Source: Ecdyonurus torrentis (Eukaryota > Arthropoda > Insecta > Ephemeroptera > Heptageniidae). Taken from it: 64,000 nucleotides of DNA. The stretch is taken from NCBI GenBank assembly GCA_949318235.1, contig OX439132.1, positions 22,113,412 to 22,177,411 on the forward strand. Direction: 5' to 3'. Under the pieces are notes generated by a model. That model made no database searches, was not told where the DNA came from, and worked only from the letters and a program-made list of their open reading frames with translations. Both the position numbers and the translations under genes were made by a program. This document shows, piece by piece, positions 13,717 to 28,871 of this stretch. Numbering within the stretch: the stretch's first letter is position 1; each line of letters begins with the position of its first letter.

Positions 13717-14012
13717 TATAGACCGGTTGCACTCATATTTAAGAGCCGCCATTTTGCTGGTTATGAATACATAGGCCAGCATAGGAAAAACGTCTTTTTC
13801 ATTTTTTTTAATAGCAAAAGAAGCTTCAAACCTCAATCAAAGACTTATTTCTAGCTCCTAATAAGCTCGATGAACATGAGAAAAATTCGTTCTGTTAAAA
13901 TAAACTCTTATTCAGTGAAAAATTAGGAGAAATGATGTTTCCCCTATGCTGGACAATACATTAGTCACCACAAACATGGCAACAAAGCGCAAGGATAGAA
14001 AGGGGTCTATAC
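13717..14012 (+). mobile_element. Family H MITE, copy 1
   Basis: Inverted ends TATAGACCGGTTGCACTC and AAAGGGGTCTATA. A copy at 63096-63393 is closely similar over the full length, including ATTTAAGAGCCGCCATTTTG and TAGCAAAAGAAGCTTCAAAC. The block CCCCTATGCTGGACAATA...AAGCGCAAGGAT echoes the corresponding part of family C, so H may be a distant relative. No ORF. Confidence 0.82.
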
Positions 14013-14875
14013 CTTAAAATTAGTTATACTTTTTGAAATATTTTGTCATATTTCCAGTACGTGATAAATAACTACTGATAACGAATTTTGGTGTTTATAA
14101 AAACCACAAAAGAAGAGTATGATTAAATTACATTTTTTTCCTTAGCATCAAATTAAATGTCTAAAAATGTTTTGCTTTACTTTAATAAGCTGTTGAACTT
14201 ATTTTTTATATGAATTTTTACATATTTTTTTATATTGCGACTTTTAAAACTGTTGGGTATATAATTAGCGAGTCTGTTTTCTGAAGTAATGTAGCATGCT
14301 TACTGCTTGTACAAAAATGTTTAACAGCTCATTATTTCTTTGGTATTACTATTTTCATTGCGTAATGTATTCAGTTACGCTTCGTTAATGTGGCAATTAA
14401 TATTTTAAAATAGTAAACATTATTAAAATATAGAAGAAAAAATCACTTCCATAATATAGAGTGTAAATTCATTATTTTTAAAGTACTCTTGAAATACTGA
14501 TTTTAAACCTTACAGTAAATATATATTTTTTTAATAAATGTATTCACTTTTTCAAGTGCTGAATACTTGAATGAAATTTAAATAATGAAATGAAAGGGCT
14601 GACTGTAACAAACTATATATTTGATTTCTATAGTAAAATAAACAATTTTAACATAATTTATAATATTATAACAAATAAGTATCGTATAATAAGTTTGCAT
14701 GGAAATGAAATTGTGTGTTACTATGTATACCTCGCGTGTTAAGATGATAGCTTTGCTTTAAGTCAAAAATTCAAATGTAAACTTAAAGTCTTTGAGTTTG
14801 CATGTGATAAGCAGGATTGTCTTGAACTTGGCACGATCTGTGAGAGGAGTGTGTAGTGTGTACGTGCTGCGTCAC
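14013..14875. other. AT-rich non-coding stretch
   Basis: Nothing was recognised. Confidence 0.45.
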
Positions 14876-15026
<151 letters not shown>

Positions 15027-15231
15027 TCTGCTCACATCTTTTTATGCAAATGTGATATATTAATATTCTACCGTATGTCAGAAAATTTGATAACAATACC
15101 ATAACATTATACACAAAATTAAATGTTATTATTTATTTACTAGTAGTGTGTGTAAAATTTTGTTTTCATGCTGTCCTTTTGTATGATTCAGTAGCAAGGC
15201 TGACTAAAGCTTTTGCCTATGAAGCAATAAC

Positions 15232-15440
15232 GATTTTTTTATATAAATTAATTTTTAATTCCTATATGTTGTTGCATGCCAACTTGCCCAAAGCTGTTGA
15301 TATGAATGGCCTCATTAATCTTTGACGTAGACGTATGTCATACTGGTGTTGCCTAAGACACAGCTAGGACTTGTGGCTGCAGTCCTGAGATGACAAATGT
15401 TGAGGGAGGTGTTCTACCCACTCGGTCTACGTCGGAAATG
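15232..15440 (-). mobile_element. Probable tRNA-derived SINE (single copy here)
   Basis: On the minus strand an A-box-like AGACCGAGTGG (15418-15428) is followed 41 bp later by a decayed B-box region, GCCACAAGTCC (15367-15377), in a context like a tRNA T-arm ending GTCCTAGC. The body then runs leftwards at higher GC than its flanks and ends in an A-rich segment near 15232-15240. The head resembles a Ser/Leu-type tRNA (GACCGAGTGGGTAGA). No second copy in this window supports it. Confidence 0.5.
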
Positions 15441-16487
15441 TCGCGGTTAGTGATACACATTATATAGAATGAGTCATATACTGTTGGTACTGAAGAAATT
15501 AAGATGAAATTTTGTTCGTCCGGACGTTAGTTTAGTAATCATAATCGACCCTAAGGAAGTAGAGGGTAGGAAGTGGTATATGCTCTGTTGCCCAGAGGAG
15601 ATATCTTTCAGTTACAGTTCCATACCCTCCCTTAAGACTATAGACTAGTGCTATTAGAATTTAAATAATTTTCTAATCCGGATTACGGATAGAAACTTGT
15701 TCGGATTTTAAGGACACAATTTTATCCGAATTTGTATAATTTGAATTAAAAATGGATCTAGAAAAATACTGATCATTAAAATAAAATGATAACTAATGCG
15801 TCAATCAATATATAGGTAATAAAAATAGTCAAAAAAAAATTAATTTACGTTAAGGAAGCTACAAAAATCAGATTGGATCCGTATTTTCCTACTTTTCCAG
15901 ACTTTTTCAATCCAGGTCTAAAGCGGATCTGAATGTATTGAATAATCCAGATCGTGATCTTGATAAAAATTAGTACAATGGATCTCTTTTTTATTACAAT
16001 ACCGGGATTTATTTTGATTGCACTATTGTGCACTAATAAAAGTAACGTCCTTGTCAACAAGAGAATTTTTTTTTAACTTCATATGAATATTTAATCAAGT
16101 TTATTTTCCAATTTAACAAATAAGACTCTTATTCTGAACAACGTCTCCATACAAAGTCACGATGTAAAATGCATTTAGAATGTAATGTAACAGACTTATG
16201 TTAAATATATTATACCCTAGATGAAATACAATGAATGTACTTTAATAACTAAGTAACTTTGTTTGAAACAGAAATGCATATAAATTTGCACTTATTTTGC
16301 ATGAAATATAACGAGTACTAATGCACTTTGCTTTGCAGAAATACATAATCTAGAATTACACGGTACCGTATATAGCTTAATTAGTGTAATGCTAGCAAGT
16401 TTTGTGCTACTTTATACATTATACGTGTATACTTTAATTATTATTTTGTAATCTCTGACATTAAATACGTTACTTGGAATGTATACG
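15441..16487. other. Non-coding stretch, left part GC-richer
   Basis: 15480-15650 is GC-richer (for example GTCCGGACG) and may be a degraded repeat. The remainder is AT-rich with nothing recognised. Confidence 0.4.
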
Positions 16488-16827
16488 TTAAAGCCATAGA
16501 CCACATAAAAATAAATGTGCTTTTTAATGAATAAACACGAAATAGTATCTTCAAAACTGTTGACAATTTTTACCAGAATGTTAATGTAGCCCCACGAGAG
16601 AGCGTGAAAATACTGTAAAGTATGCAATTTGCGTGACTATTCATGTTTATAACGTCAGAAACATGTAAAAATTAGTATGAAAATGTTGTGCGGGTTTCAT
16701 AAATTGAAATTTCTGATCACTGCTACGGAGCTAGCGTGGGGTTTTGAGACAAACTAGAGTTATTATTAGTCCCATCAAGTGTTTTCTGATATAAATGCTT
16801 ATGTTTTTCTCTGGTCTATTCCTTTAA
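16488..16827 (+). mobile_element. MITE family A, copy 3
   Basis: TTAA at both ends, left TTAAAGCCATAGACCACAT, right CTGGTCTATTCCTTTAA. The GA seed is short (CACGAGAGAGCG). The central CRE-like site is mutated to TAACGTCA. 340 bp. Confidence 0.9.
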
Positions 16828-17599
16828 GTCTCCATTTTGTATGAAAATTAGCTTAATAATGTGCACTAGTATAATTGTATTGTATACATTAGTCCTCCTC
16901 ACTTTTACACAAAGAATATTAACTTTAATAACATTTGAAAATAGAATGAACAAATAACATTAAAACATTGTTTTAGAAATCATTATAGAATTAATTATTA
17001 TAATAGGTACAGTACTGTACGTCATTCGCTAAAATATTATTTAAATTTCTGCTGTAATTTAATAGTTCGTGATGGGAAAAAAAAACATGAATTTTATAGT
17101 ATTTTATATTAAATTTATGTAAAAAAAAAAAAAAAAAAAAAAAATAGTTTGGTAAACTTTGGAAAATAACAATTTTTTTTAAAACTTTTTATTTAATTAT
17201 TAAAAAAAAAAAAAAAAAAAAAAAACGAGTTTTGCAATTTGCTTATTATTGTCATCATAATCACTAATCAGATTCTTCTTATTTAATATTTATTATTTAC
17301 AATGAAGAATATCTAGAAATGATCAAATATGAATGTTTCACGTCTTACTCATGAAAGTATAATACCATTATAGTAATTAAAATGATAATGTACGTTGAAA
17401 AGTAAATGTTTTCATAACAATATCATTACAAAATATGTACTTTTAATTAATATTACAATTTTTTTTCTTCTTAAAATAACAATGAACCAATAGCTCACGA
17501 ATAAGTTACAAAGCAGTGGATAGTTATGAAAAAATCGTAAATATAGCAACATAGCCACAAAGATAACACAAGTCAAGGTAAAGAGCGGGTGCGGTGGGT

Positions 17600-17637
<38 letters not shown>

Positions 17638-19680
17638 GCTACCTCTACTTTTTTAGTTTGTAACGTATTCTTACATGATGTGTACATACAGTAAGTAAAG
17701 AACGTTCACTGTAATTTGCAAGTATTGTAAATATTTCAGAGCATACATCAAGAGGCATATAAGTTATTTTTAATGACCTTAACCTAAAACAAACTATATT
17801 GATTTTGAACTTATTAGTGCCACTGTTGTGAGCAAATGAGTAATATCTTAACTTTCAAGTAAACTCAGCGTCTGTGAAATAATCAACTTCTAAAAAAAAA
17901 TTCCCTTTTGTTTGTATATATTAACTAAATTTCACATTAATTCAACAATGTAACATGAAGAATAAATTGGAAATGTAAATTTTTATTTCATATAGAAATA
18001 TAGTAAATAAATAAAAATTAATAATTATTTTAGCACAATTATGTAATCAAATAAATATTACAGACTCTGATGGTGATTCACCATACAATACTGTTTCTAA
18101 TTACCAAAAGCTATTTTCTCATTATTTTGATTTTTAAAAAAATGATACATACATTAATCCTTTTTTATATAAATAAGTTACATTTAATATAGAAAACATA
18201 AAAAATAGAAAAAAAAAAAAAAAAACATAATTTGATGTTTTAACATAAAAATATATTTCAACTGATGAACTTTTGGCTTTATTTTCTTACGTTTCCGCAT
18301 ATCTAATCTCAGGTCACTAATTTGAATATCACGCACAGACAAACATAGACGGAAGTAGAAATCTATCTCAACTGGTTCGCACAAATAACATAATATCCAG
18401 TAATATAAAGAAATGGAATGATGTTTGGGAATGCGATAGAGGTTGGAAATTAGGGTCGAAAAAAAATGTTTGTATCGTTTTTTTTTTTTTTTTTTTTTTT
18501 AACTGCTCCGGTATGCTTTTAGAATGATGAAAGGCAAATATTGAAAACTTTTACTCTAAGCAGCTGACGATTGTTTATAATCAGTGAATAAATCACTAAT
18601 AATAATAATGATAACAATTACCTATCTCTATTATTATATTAATTTTAAAACATTTTAACAGACAGTCATACATTTGGATTTAAATTTAATTTGATTTTTG
18701 TGCTTGATTAGATTTTAGTTTATTTATAATAATTTTGTACAAAATACTGAACCAAAGTTGTCAAATTTGACCAGAACTTTTTTTTTTAAGTAAGTAAAAT
18801 AAAAGTTAATAAACACTTTTCTTTAATTTCAAAGTCTTCATTAATGAACACAGAAAGAAAAAAAATATACGAGTAAATTATAAAATTAGTGAACTTCTTT
18901 CTTTTGAGACTTGCTATAAAATTCTTAACAAGTTCGTTAATTTAAATTAACAAGATTTGTCCTGAAGGCACTGCTTGTTTTCAAGAGAAAACCGGAATTT
19001 TAGAAACATTATAGTAATAATAATTTTGCTTTTTCTCTATAAGAATTAAAGCATTGGTATTTAAGTTAGCAAAATAATAACGATATAAATTTCTATATTA
19101 TTTGAAAATTTATTTTATCATGAATCATAATAGACAGACACTTTGATGTACTATTCTTTATTTACTATTGAAAATATCCTATTTTATTATATTCTTGCCC
19201 GTATATTCATTTTATTTAATGAACAGTGTATGGAGAGTCAAAGACAAAATCGTATATCTAGCTCATCAAATAAAAATATGATCGAAAAAACTAAAGCGAA
19301 TTTTATTTTCTCAATAATTGGATGTCATTTTCAAGCATTCCATTCTGTCTGAAATTTTTTCACATTATTTTATTTTATTTTATTTTTTTTTTACTTAACT
19401 TTAAATCTAACACTGGAAGCTAAATTGACTTTTTATATTCATTCAAACATGCAAAGAAAAAGGCAAATCAAATATTTCTTATAGAAATAAGAATTCTTGA
19501 TGTTAGTAGTTTTTAATAATGTAAGACTACACATGTCAGAAAAGCAATACTTTGGAAAAAAGAAGAATAGAAAATAAAAATAAAAAATGTGCACTGAAGA
19601 AAATTAAAAAAAATAATAATAAAAAAATACAGTGACGACCTACATGACATTCAAGTTATTTGTTATTGTTTAAACATGAG

Positions 19681-19683
<3 letters not shown>
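16828..19683. other. AT-rich non-coding stretch with homopolymer runs
   Basis: Poly(A) runs near 17121-17144, 17202-17225 and 17602-17631, and poly(T) near 18479-18500. No gene, RNA gene or dispersed repeat was recognised in 2.8 kb. Confidence 0.5.

Positions 19684-19760
<77 letters not shown>
19684..19760. repeat. (GA)n microsatellite
   Basis: About 38 uninterrupted GA units. Confidence 0.98.
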
Positions 19761-19764
<4 letters not shown>

Positions 19765-20489
19765 TAGTGTTACCATAGCAACTATAAGCAAACAAAACCG
19801 TCTCAAAGTTTAAAATGAAATACACAACTTTAGCTTGTTCTTAGCTTGGTACTTTTCTATTTGCAACAAAATAACATAACAAACAAAAGGAGAGAATATA
19901 CACTCTCAAGTTTTTGTTGTCAGTAACATATATTTTGTGGTTAATGTTTTACCTTCACTTAAAAAAATAGCAATAATGAAAAAAAAAAAAAAAAGTGAAA
20001 TAAAAATAAATAGGATTTTAAAAAAAACTAACTTGTAAAAAAAAATAACATTTTAATAATTTATTGGCTATTCAAATTAGAAAATAATAAATAAAATTAT
20101 TTTAAGACAAAGAAAAATACAATTATTTTTAACTGGCACACCTTCCTTTACTGGAAAAAAATTGCTTTGAGAAAAAAATTTAATTTAAAATTTGAGAGCC
20201 TTAAATAATAATTGAAATTTATAAAGATAATTTTAAAAATATAATAATATAGAAAGTCCAATTAACGATAAATTTCATATTAAATCTTTCCTTTAAAAAG
20301 GAAATATGTATTATAACATAAAATTAATGGAAATTTTAATTATAAATAGAACATAAAATATGCCCCATAATCATGTTTTAACTGAAATCAATACCGATAA
20401 CTGTGATATATTATATGACATAGACAGAACATTTTTATGATTCTATTTTAAGAGTGTTTTTAAGTCGCAAATTTCTTAACATAACTTAA

Positions 20490-20568
<79 letters not shown>

Positions 20569-20772
20569 CATTGAAAATGTTATAATCCAAGTTATTAAAC
20601 TTTTACAAGCTCATGTGGATCAACATTCTTGATGTGACCGTTTAAGTGTTAAATTCTACAAGACGTTAACAAGTTTTACGTTTTTCTTAAGTTTATTGCT
20701 ACTTGACATCTTTAATCTCGCGTATTATGAGGTATTTCAGGAGGGCATTTTTCATTTGTCCTGCATAATTAT
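19761..20772. other. AT-rich non-coding stretch with a GA array
   Basis: Contains a (GA)n array at about 20494-20560 ending ACAGAGAG. Nothing else is recognised. Confidence 0.5.
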
Positions 20773-20886
20773 TCTCTGTCTCTGTCTCTGTCTCTGTCTC
20801 TGTCTCTGTCTCTGTCTCTGTCTCTGTCTCTGTCTCTGTCTCTGTCTCTGTCTCTGTCTCTGTCTCTGTCTCTGTCTCTGTCTCTG

Positions 20887-20947
<61 letters not shown>
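20773..20947. repeat. (CTCTGT)n hexamer array passing into (CT)n
   Basis: About 22 copies of the hexamer CTCTGT, extremely regular, followed by about 20 CT units. The hexamer is a CT repeat with one base changed every third dinucleotide, and it has spread as a higher-order unit. Confidence 0.97.
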
Positions 20948-20948
<1 letters not shown>

Positions 20949-21341
20949 GTATCAATATTGATAATATTACGAAAAACAAATAAACTATAAATAATTCACG
21001 ACTTTTATGTGAGCGAAATCAGGCATAAACATTTAATCCACATATTTTACAATAAACATGAATACAATATACATTTCGATAAAGTAAAAATATTATTATT
21101 AAAATATTTTTGCTAGTTCACTATTAGTATCTTATTATTTATTTTAAATAAATCATTTATAAATAGAGTTTTTCTTTTTGCAATTCCAAATAATTCATTC
21201 AATAGTCCAGAAGTTTTGCGAAAATCTTGTTTATATTTCGAAATATGCTTGCACATGCTGTAATAGCTAAAATAAAACTGACAAATACTCAAACAAGGCT
21301 CAATATGCTGTCAAACTTTATTTATTACTGCTTATATATAA
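20948..21341. other. AT-rich non-coding stretch
   Basis: Nothing was recognised. Confidence 0.45.
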
Positions 21342-21467
21342 AGCTTGTTAGTAAACCCTGTTTGTTTGTTTTGTGATCCGGAACACGAAAAAATGACGAT
21401 CATGTATGCTTTTTTAAAAGGGAGTGCACTTTTTTGGGGGGTAAAGTAACAGGTTTACTAACAAGCC
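21342..21467. mobile_element. Short inverted-repeat element (126 bp)
   Basis: AGCTTGTTAGTAAACCCTGTT at the left is almost the exact reverse complement of AACAGGTTTACTAACAAGCC at the right. The interior includes TTTTTGGGGGGTAAAG. No second full copy was seen, though GCTTGTTAG also appears twice near 33602-33640. Confidence 0.65.
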
Positions 21468-21544
21468 TAATTATACTTTTAGGTCATAATTGTTTTACAG
21501 TTGATATGAATTTGATTTAAATAAGGCGCTCTTATACATGAATA

Positions 21545-21892
21545 ATATTAAACACCGTTTATTATTATTATTTTTTTTTTATTATTGTTATCATGAGTTC
21601 TTTTCTTTTTTCTTTTGTAACACCAACACCGGAATCCTACTTGATTCAAGGTGAAGGTGAGAATAATCCAGTACTAATTATCTATTAGAAACTGCAGGTG
21701 GCATATAGAGGGATCACAAACTAAGCACTTTGCGCACGATGTAAGATGTGCCAAGAACTGTAGCTTTCTGCATGACACGTAAATGCCTGTCCGCCAGGTT
21801 ATTATTGTTATTATTATTATTATTATTTTTTTTTTTGCTTGTCATATTGTGTTATCGTGCTACACCAATCCCAGTCAAGACATTGTCTTTTA
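21545..21892 (-). mobile_element. 3'-end fragments of non-LTR retrotransposons (family O copy 1)
   Basis: Read reversed, a segment GACAATGTCTTGACTGGG...CAATATGACAAGC runs into A-rich and TAA-repeat sequence (21892 down to about 21800). A second GC-richer segment (about 21800 down to 21600) then also ends in A-rich and TAA repeats near 21545-21590. Simple-repeat or A-rich 3' tails are typical of LINE fragments. The first segment recurs at 42342-42424. No reverse transcriptase coding remains. Confidence 0.55.
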
Positions 21893-23289
<1,397 letters not shown>

Positions 23290-23620
23290 GTTTAAGGAGT
23301 GAAATCAGCCACTGTGGGATTTGATTAACAAAAAGTTAAATTAAAGGAAGAAAAATCTAAAATTTTGCTCAGTGGTATCTTTAAAAATGTAAAAAAAAAA
23401 AATAGTGACACCATGCTAGATTTTAAATTATGATTTTTGTGATGCTTTAGTCTCATTTCATTAGAACCCATGTTAATTTCAATAATTATTTTCTCTCTTA
23501 TCTGATGGTCACGTGTTCTGTAATTTTGATCATAGGTAACTGTTCCTATAAACTTTTAAATGGCACCATAAATATTGGAAGTGTTCTTTTTAGATTTGAG
23601 ATACAAGCCATCTAAATACA
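23290..23620. repeat. Dispersed repeat family I, copy 1
   Basis: Aligns over about 330 bp with 35661-36000. Shared blocks include CTAGATTTTAAATTATGATT, TTTCAATAATTATTTTCTCT, TGATGGTCACG and TTTTGATCATAGGTA. No ORF was found and clear termini are lacking. It may be a MITE or part of a larger element. Confidence 0.7.
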
Positions 23621-24133
23621 ATTCTATGCTAATTAGTTAATCTTGCAAATTATGTTGTTGTTTTTTAATCTTAAAAATTTCTCTATTATATACTTTAAAG
23701 ATTATAAGTTTCTGCAAAGATTCAGGATCCTCTTCGCAATCCCCCTTCCACCCTCCGTAGAAAGCTCTACGTTCTTTCAGCTGTACTTACGCTTAAGCTC
23801 TTATTTTTAATTAAATACGTGTCATATTTTTATTGTAACTTAAACAATTACTTGTTTGTAATGCAGACAGGTGCAAGTTTTACTTGCATTTCATGAATAT
23901 GTAGGTTAATGTGTATATATAAACTATAACGTAAAATTTACTCGTTAAAGTTTACATGCAATTAATTTTAGTCTGTAAATTTAATTAGTAGACTATAGTA
24001 ACATACATCTTAACTTAATTATAAGGGTAAATAATAAACTTTCATATTTTTATAATAATTTGACAGTTAATATAAATTATGTCAACATTATAAAATATAA
24101 TAATTATAATAATTATAATAATTATGGATTGTT
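23621..24133. other. AT-rich non-coding stretch
   Basis: Nothing was recognised beyond a small C-rich patch near 23740. Confidence 0.45.
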
Positions 24134-24613
24134 TTAAAGCCATAGAACACCTTCAACAAAAAACTTGCCTAATATCCTAACACACCTAAATATCAACGTT
24201 GATTTGGTCGGAGTCATTGACTTCTATAATTTATTTTACATTCACAAACTCGAAGCTGCGGGTTCATGACGTCACAGCTAACTAGTCTACACGCGTGGAA
24301 ACAGGTGAGCTGTGACGTCATAAACCAGCAGCTGTTATTTTGTGAATGGAAAATAAATTAGATATCAATGATTCCGTCCAAATCAACGTTGATATTTAGG
24401 TATGTTAGGATATTAGGCAAGTTTTTTGTTCGTGGTGTTCTACGCCTTTAATATCAACGTTGATTTAACCAGAGCCATTTATTTCTAATACATCCGCCAT
24501 TTTTTGAATCGAAAATAAATTAGATATAATTTATTCCGGCCAAATCAACGTTGATATTTAGGTATGTTCGGATATTAGATAAGTTTTTTGTTCAAGGTGT
24601 TCTATGCCTTTAA
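24134..24613. mobile_element. Palindromic MITE family B, copy 2, with a truncated second unit
   Basis: A complete family B palindrome (24134-24451, TTAA at both ends, termini TTAAAGCCATAGAACACC / TTCTACGCCTTTAA, TGACGTCA in both inner arms) is followed without a gap by a shorter unit (24448-24613). That unit carries ATCAACGTTGATTTAACC and the complete right arm ending TTCTATGCCTTTAA but lacks the left terminus. The two units share the middle TTAA. A partial tandem duplication, or insertion next to an existing copy, would explain it. Confidence 0.85.
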
Positions 24614-25742
24614 CTGTTATGTGATATGGGGATTGTAAATATTTATTTTAATGGGTAAAATTAGTAACTTTAAAAATTATTGATGATATAAAATTCAATA
24701 ATGATGATAATTATGTTCAAATATAAAAATTTGAGCTGGTTTCTTGAAATTTTAAATAAAACTATATAACTGTTTTACGTATGCAGTGTGCGCTAAGCAT
24801 CTCCCACACGTTTCTAACTCTATTATAATGTTGCATTATCTGCAAAAAAAAAAAAAGTTATTAAAAATAAATAAAATGGAGTGGTTAATTTATAAATTCT
24901 TGATGAATAGATTGTCATAGTAGAGCGAAAATATTCTAAGTAAATTGTTAACCACTATTAAAAAAAAAAAAAAACTTCCTGCTTCGATAAATGCTTTAAA
25001 TTACTCTGACGTGCATTTTAAGAGCTTTTTCCAACAATGGTTGCTAATTCAATCACATTTTTTTCTTCGTACTTTTTCGTTGAGGTTTACTATTTTTAAA
25101 GAAATCATTTCTTCAATATCATGTTTGCTTGATAACAACAGCGAAACTGAATCTTATCGGTATCAACTTTCTTTATAAAAGTGACCAATTTTCATGATAA
25201 AAAAGTTCCAATGCGGAAATTAGATTTGGTGTATAATATTGCGTGCCTCCCTCACGCACTCAACTACTTTCCATCAGAATCAAACTTCCTTATTAAGTAG
25301 AGAGAATCAATATAATAAACCAAAGATTTTTAAAACTTTTATATAAGTCTCATAATAATGATAAAAAAATATCATATTTTTAGAAATAATAAACATTAAT
25401 AATCAATATTGTTCGAATCAGAGTCAATATTTTTATTTCTTCTGTAAATAAATATAACGTGACGTGAGGTATGATGATGTAAATTCAAATTTACTTATTA
25501 TAAATATTGTTTTCAAGTGTGGTTTTGGAAGAAATCGTGCTTCTAAAGTATAAAAACCGCTTCCAAGTAAAATGATACTTCACTGTCTACATTGTTTTGT
25601 TATGTATAAGAGCTTGCACAGAAGTTTGAGCTAAGATATGAAATATTTCCAAGTTGAAGATCTGATATATATATATTTTTTTACTTCTACTCTAAAGCAC
25701 ATTTTAATTAACCGTGCTTTGTTCTACTTTTTAAATATGTAT

Positions 25743-25837
<95 letters not shown>

Positions 25838-26014
25838 TATTGTTCATAGTAAAGTGTAACAAGAGAAGCCTAGAGTATTCTTTCTTCTTCTTATTTATGT
25901 CGAGATGTTGCAGCTTTCAAACTTTAATTAATTACATTTTTTTAGTCCTCTTCATTGTGCATGTTACTTAATCGTTGCTAAACAATACGTGTATGGATTT
26001 GATTCATTTTTTTA
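24614..26014. other. AT-rich non-coding stretch with a TA array
   Basis: A (TA)n run at 25746-25832. No gene was recognised. Confidence 0.5.
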
Positions 26015-26236
<222 letters not shown>

Positions 26237-26474
26237 GTAACAATATAATATTTGTGTATAAATATTAAACGTTTAAGGTGCTTCTTTCATCTTTTTTTAC
26301 CCACATATAAATATGAGTACTACTACAAATGTTAAACAAAAAAGCAGTTGACCCTGGGGTGCATAATAATACTAAATGGTTTTTAATTATAGGTCAAAAA
26401 AGATACAAAAACACTGACAACTTTCATGAACAGTAATTTCATATCAGATAATTTCATAATAATTGCAATAAGTT

Positions 26475-26547
26475 GGGTTCAATTTATATACAGTATACTA
26501 TACACACACCTGTGTGTATAGTATACTGTATGTGTAAAATTGAACTC
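26475..26547. repeat. Perfect-stem hairpin
   Basis: ACAGTATACTATACACACA, then CC, then TGTGTGTATAGTATACTGT form a perfect 19-bp stem with a 2-base loop. The flanks GTTCAATTT / AAATTGAAC extend the pairing. It could be a tiny MITE or a palindrome; no second copy was seen. Confidence 0.7.
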
Positions 26548-27788
26548 ACACTTTTTACAATTAGGTATATTGCAGTTGATTTCTTATAAAAATATTATAG
26601 ACATGATACCCTTCATAAAATGATTATATGTGTAAATATTTATTGTTTTTTACCTTTAGAATACACAACTTCAGATTACCAATGAAACTTGCTAGACAAA
26701 AATATAGAGAGAGTAAACATCATTTTAAATTCATATGCATTAGGAAAATTTTTATTATAAAGCTTATTTTAATTCTTTAACTTACGTTCTTTTTAAATGC
26801 CAAACAAATATAATTTAATATTTTCCTTCTCTTTCTTTTTCCTTGTATAGGTAAGTGGAAAACGTTTGTAAAATCTTGTACTTAAACATACAGTTTCCTG
26901 GTAGAAAGAAGATGACGATGTGACCACTTGAAAATTCAAGATTTTGTAAACTGAGTTTGAAACTTCAAATATAATGAATTGAATGTCTACGCGCGGTACA
27001 TTTGAGAGTCATGTACTACGTCATGAACTACTTTAATCACAAATCTTGAATGCTTTTCACATATTCAACCTTAGGTAGGGTAGGACTTTGATATCGATTT
27101 CAGAAGCCCGTGGGCGATCTAGACCAAGAAGTATATCTTTTTCCCTAACGTTGTGTTATAAATCTCAAGTTATCATCGCTTGACAAATCACTGTAAATTA
27201 AATTTCGATATTATTTCTTGTAGTGAATTTATATAAAATAAATATAATATTTTAACCCACATTTTCTTTGATATCATCATAAATAAAGAAGATTATATTT
27301 TTGATATTTTAAATTTTAGTAACAATTTTTAAATATAATTATTGATTATTTATTCCCCATTAGAAAGTTGTTTCCGTCATAAAAATAAAAAAACTTTTCT
27401 AAATAACCAAGAAACTTTTTACTTGTTGTACAAATAATTACGATAAGAAAAGATTATTATTCGATTAAGTTTTATTTAGTTCTGGATATCTAAAAAAAAA
27501 AAATTACTATGGTGTAATAGTAAATAGTTTGTCGAACTTTTATACCAACAATAGAGTATAGCTAGATAGGCTAGCTTATGTAGTTTTCTATAGAAAAAAA
27601 ATGCTTGGTATCTATTAATGCAGGAGATCATTTTTGCAAATACTTCACGCTACCTAGTTTGCAACGTAGTACCACTCAGTATTGTAAGAGTTTGTTATAA
27701 TCTGTATGTTGTGCTAGACTAAAATAATTCACTTCATGTATTATTATATATTATACATATTGTATTAAAAATTAGTTTTTGCAGCTTC
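26548..27788. other. Non-coding stretch
   Basis: A slightly GC-richer part lies near 26900-27130. No gene or repeat was recognised. Confidence 0.45.
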
Positions 27789-28163
<375 letters not shown>

Positions 28164-28483
28164 AAGGTATTTACAACATGTTTATTAAAGTTTAAAGGAA
28201 AATAATTGTATTTAAGCTGATTAAGGATCAATTTTGATGCCACACATCACATCAAGTTTACTCACATAGATTTTGAATAATTAAATTCAAAGTAAGTTTA
28301 CTTCATTGACTTAATCTACTTAACGTGTGCTTATGAGTAAAACTAAACATGTTTTTAGATCATGTATAGTCGTGTTTTTGTGCTTTAATATTGGTACTGA
28401 ATGGTATTTAATATTTGATATTGTAAAATCGTAATTCATTGGATATCGTTATACTCTAGACTTTTTTATAGATTGGAATATTT

Positions 28484-28567
<84 letters not shown>

Positions 28568-28871
28568 AGCTGACGTACGTTTCATTACGATTATAAATCA
28601 ATGAAGAAAAATTCCATTTTCTCAATGACTTTTATTTTACGTGATGAGAATACTTTTCATTTTTACTTACACAATTTAGCTGACATACCTACCTACATAT
28701 ATAATGTTGACTTTATTCTACTTTCTTTATATATTTTTTTTCTCGAGTTCTTATATTTGTTTTGTCGTGAAATGAACTCTTACTGACTTGAGTCAATAAC
28801 AAACAAGTCAATAAATAATAAAAAAAAGTCTATTCAATATAATAAGAAATTATTTTTTCCGTCTTCTTATT
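28164..28871. other. AT-rich non-coding stretch with a GA array
   Basis: (GT)n(GA)n at about 28485-28564. Nothing else is recognised. Confidence 0.5.

Noticed and set aside
13576..13854. 92-codon frame
   Set aside because: It crosses from a T-rich tract into the family H MITE; the other H copy does not preserve it.
20773..20947. CRISPR-like or satellite gene array
   Set aside because: The units are 6 bp with no spacers; this is a hexamer microsatellite in a eukaryotic genome.
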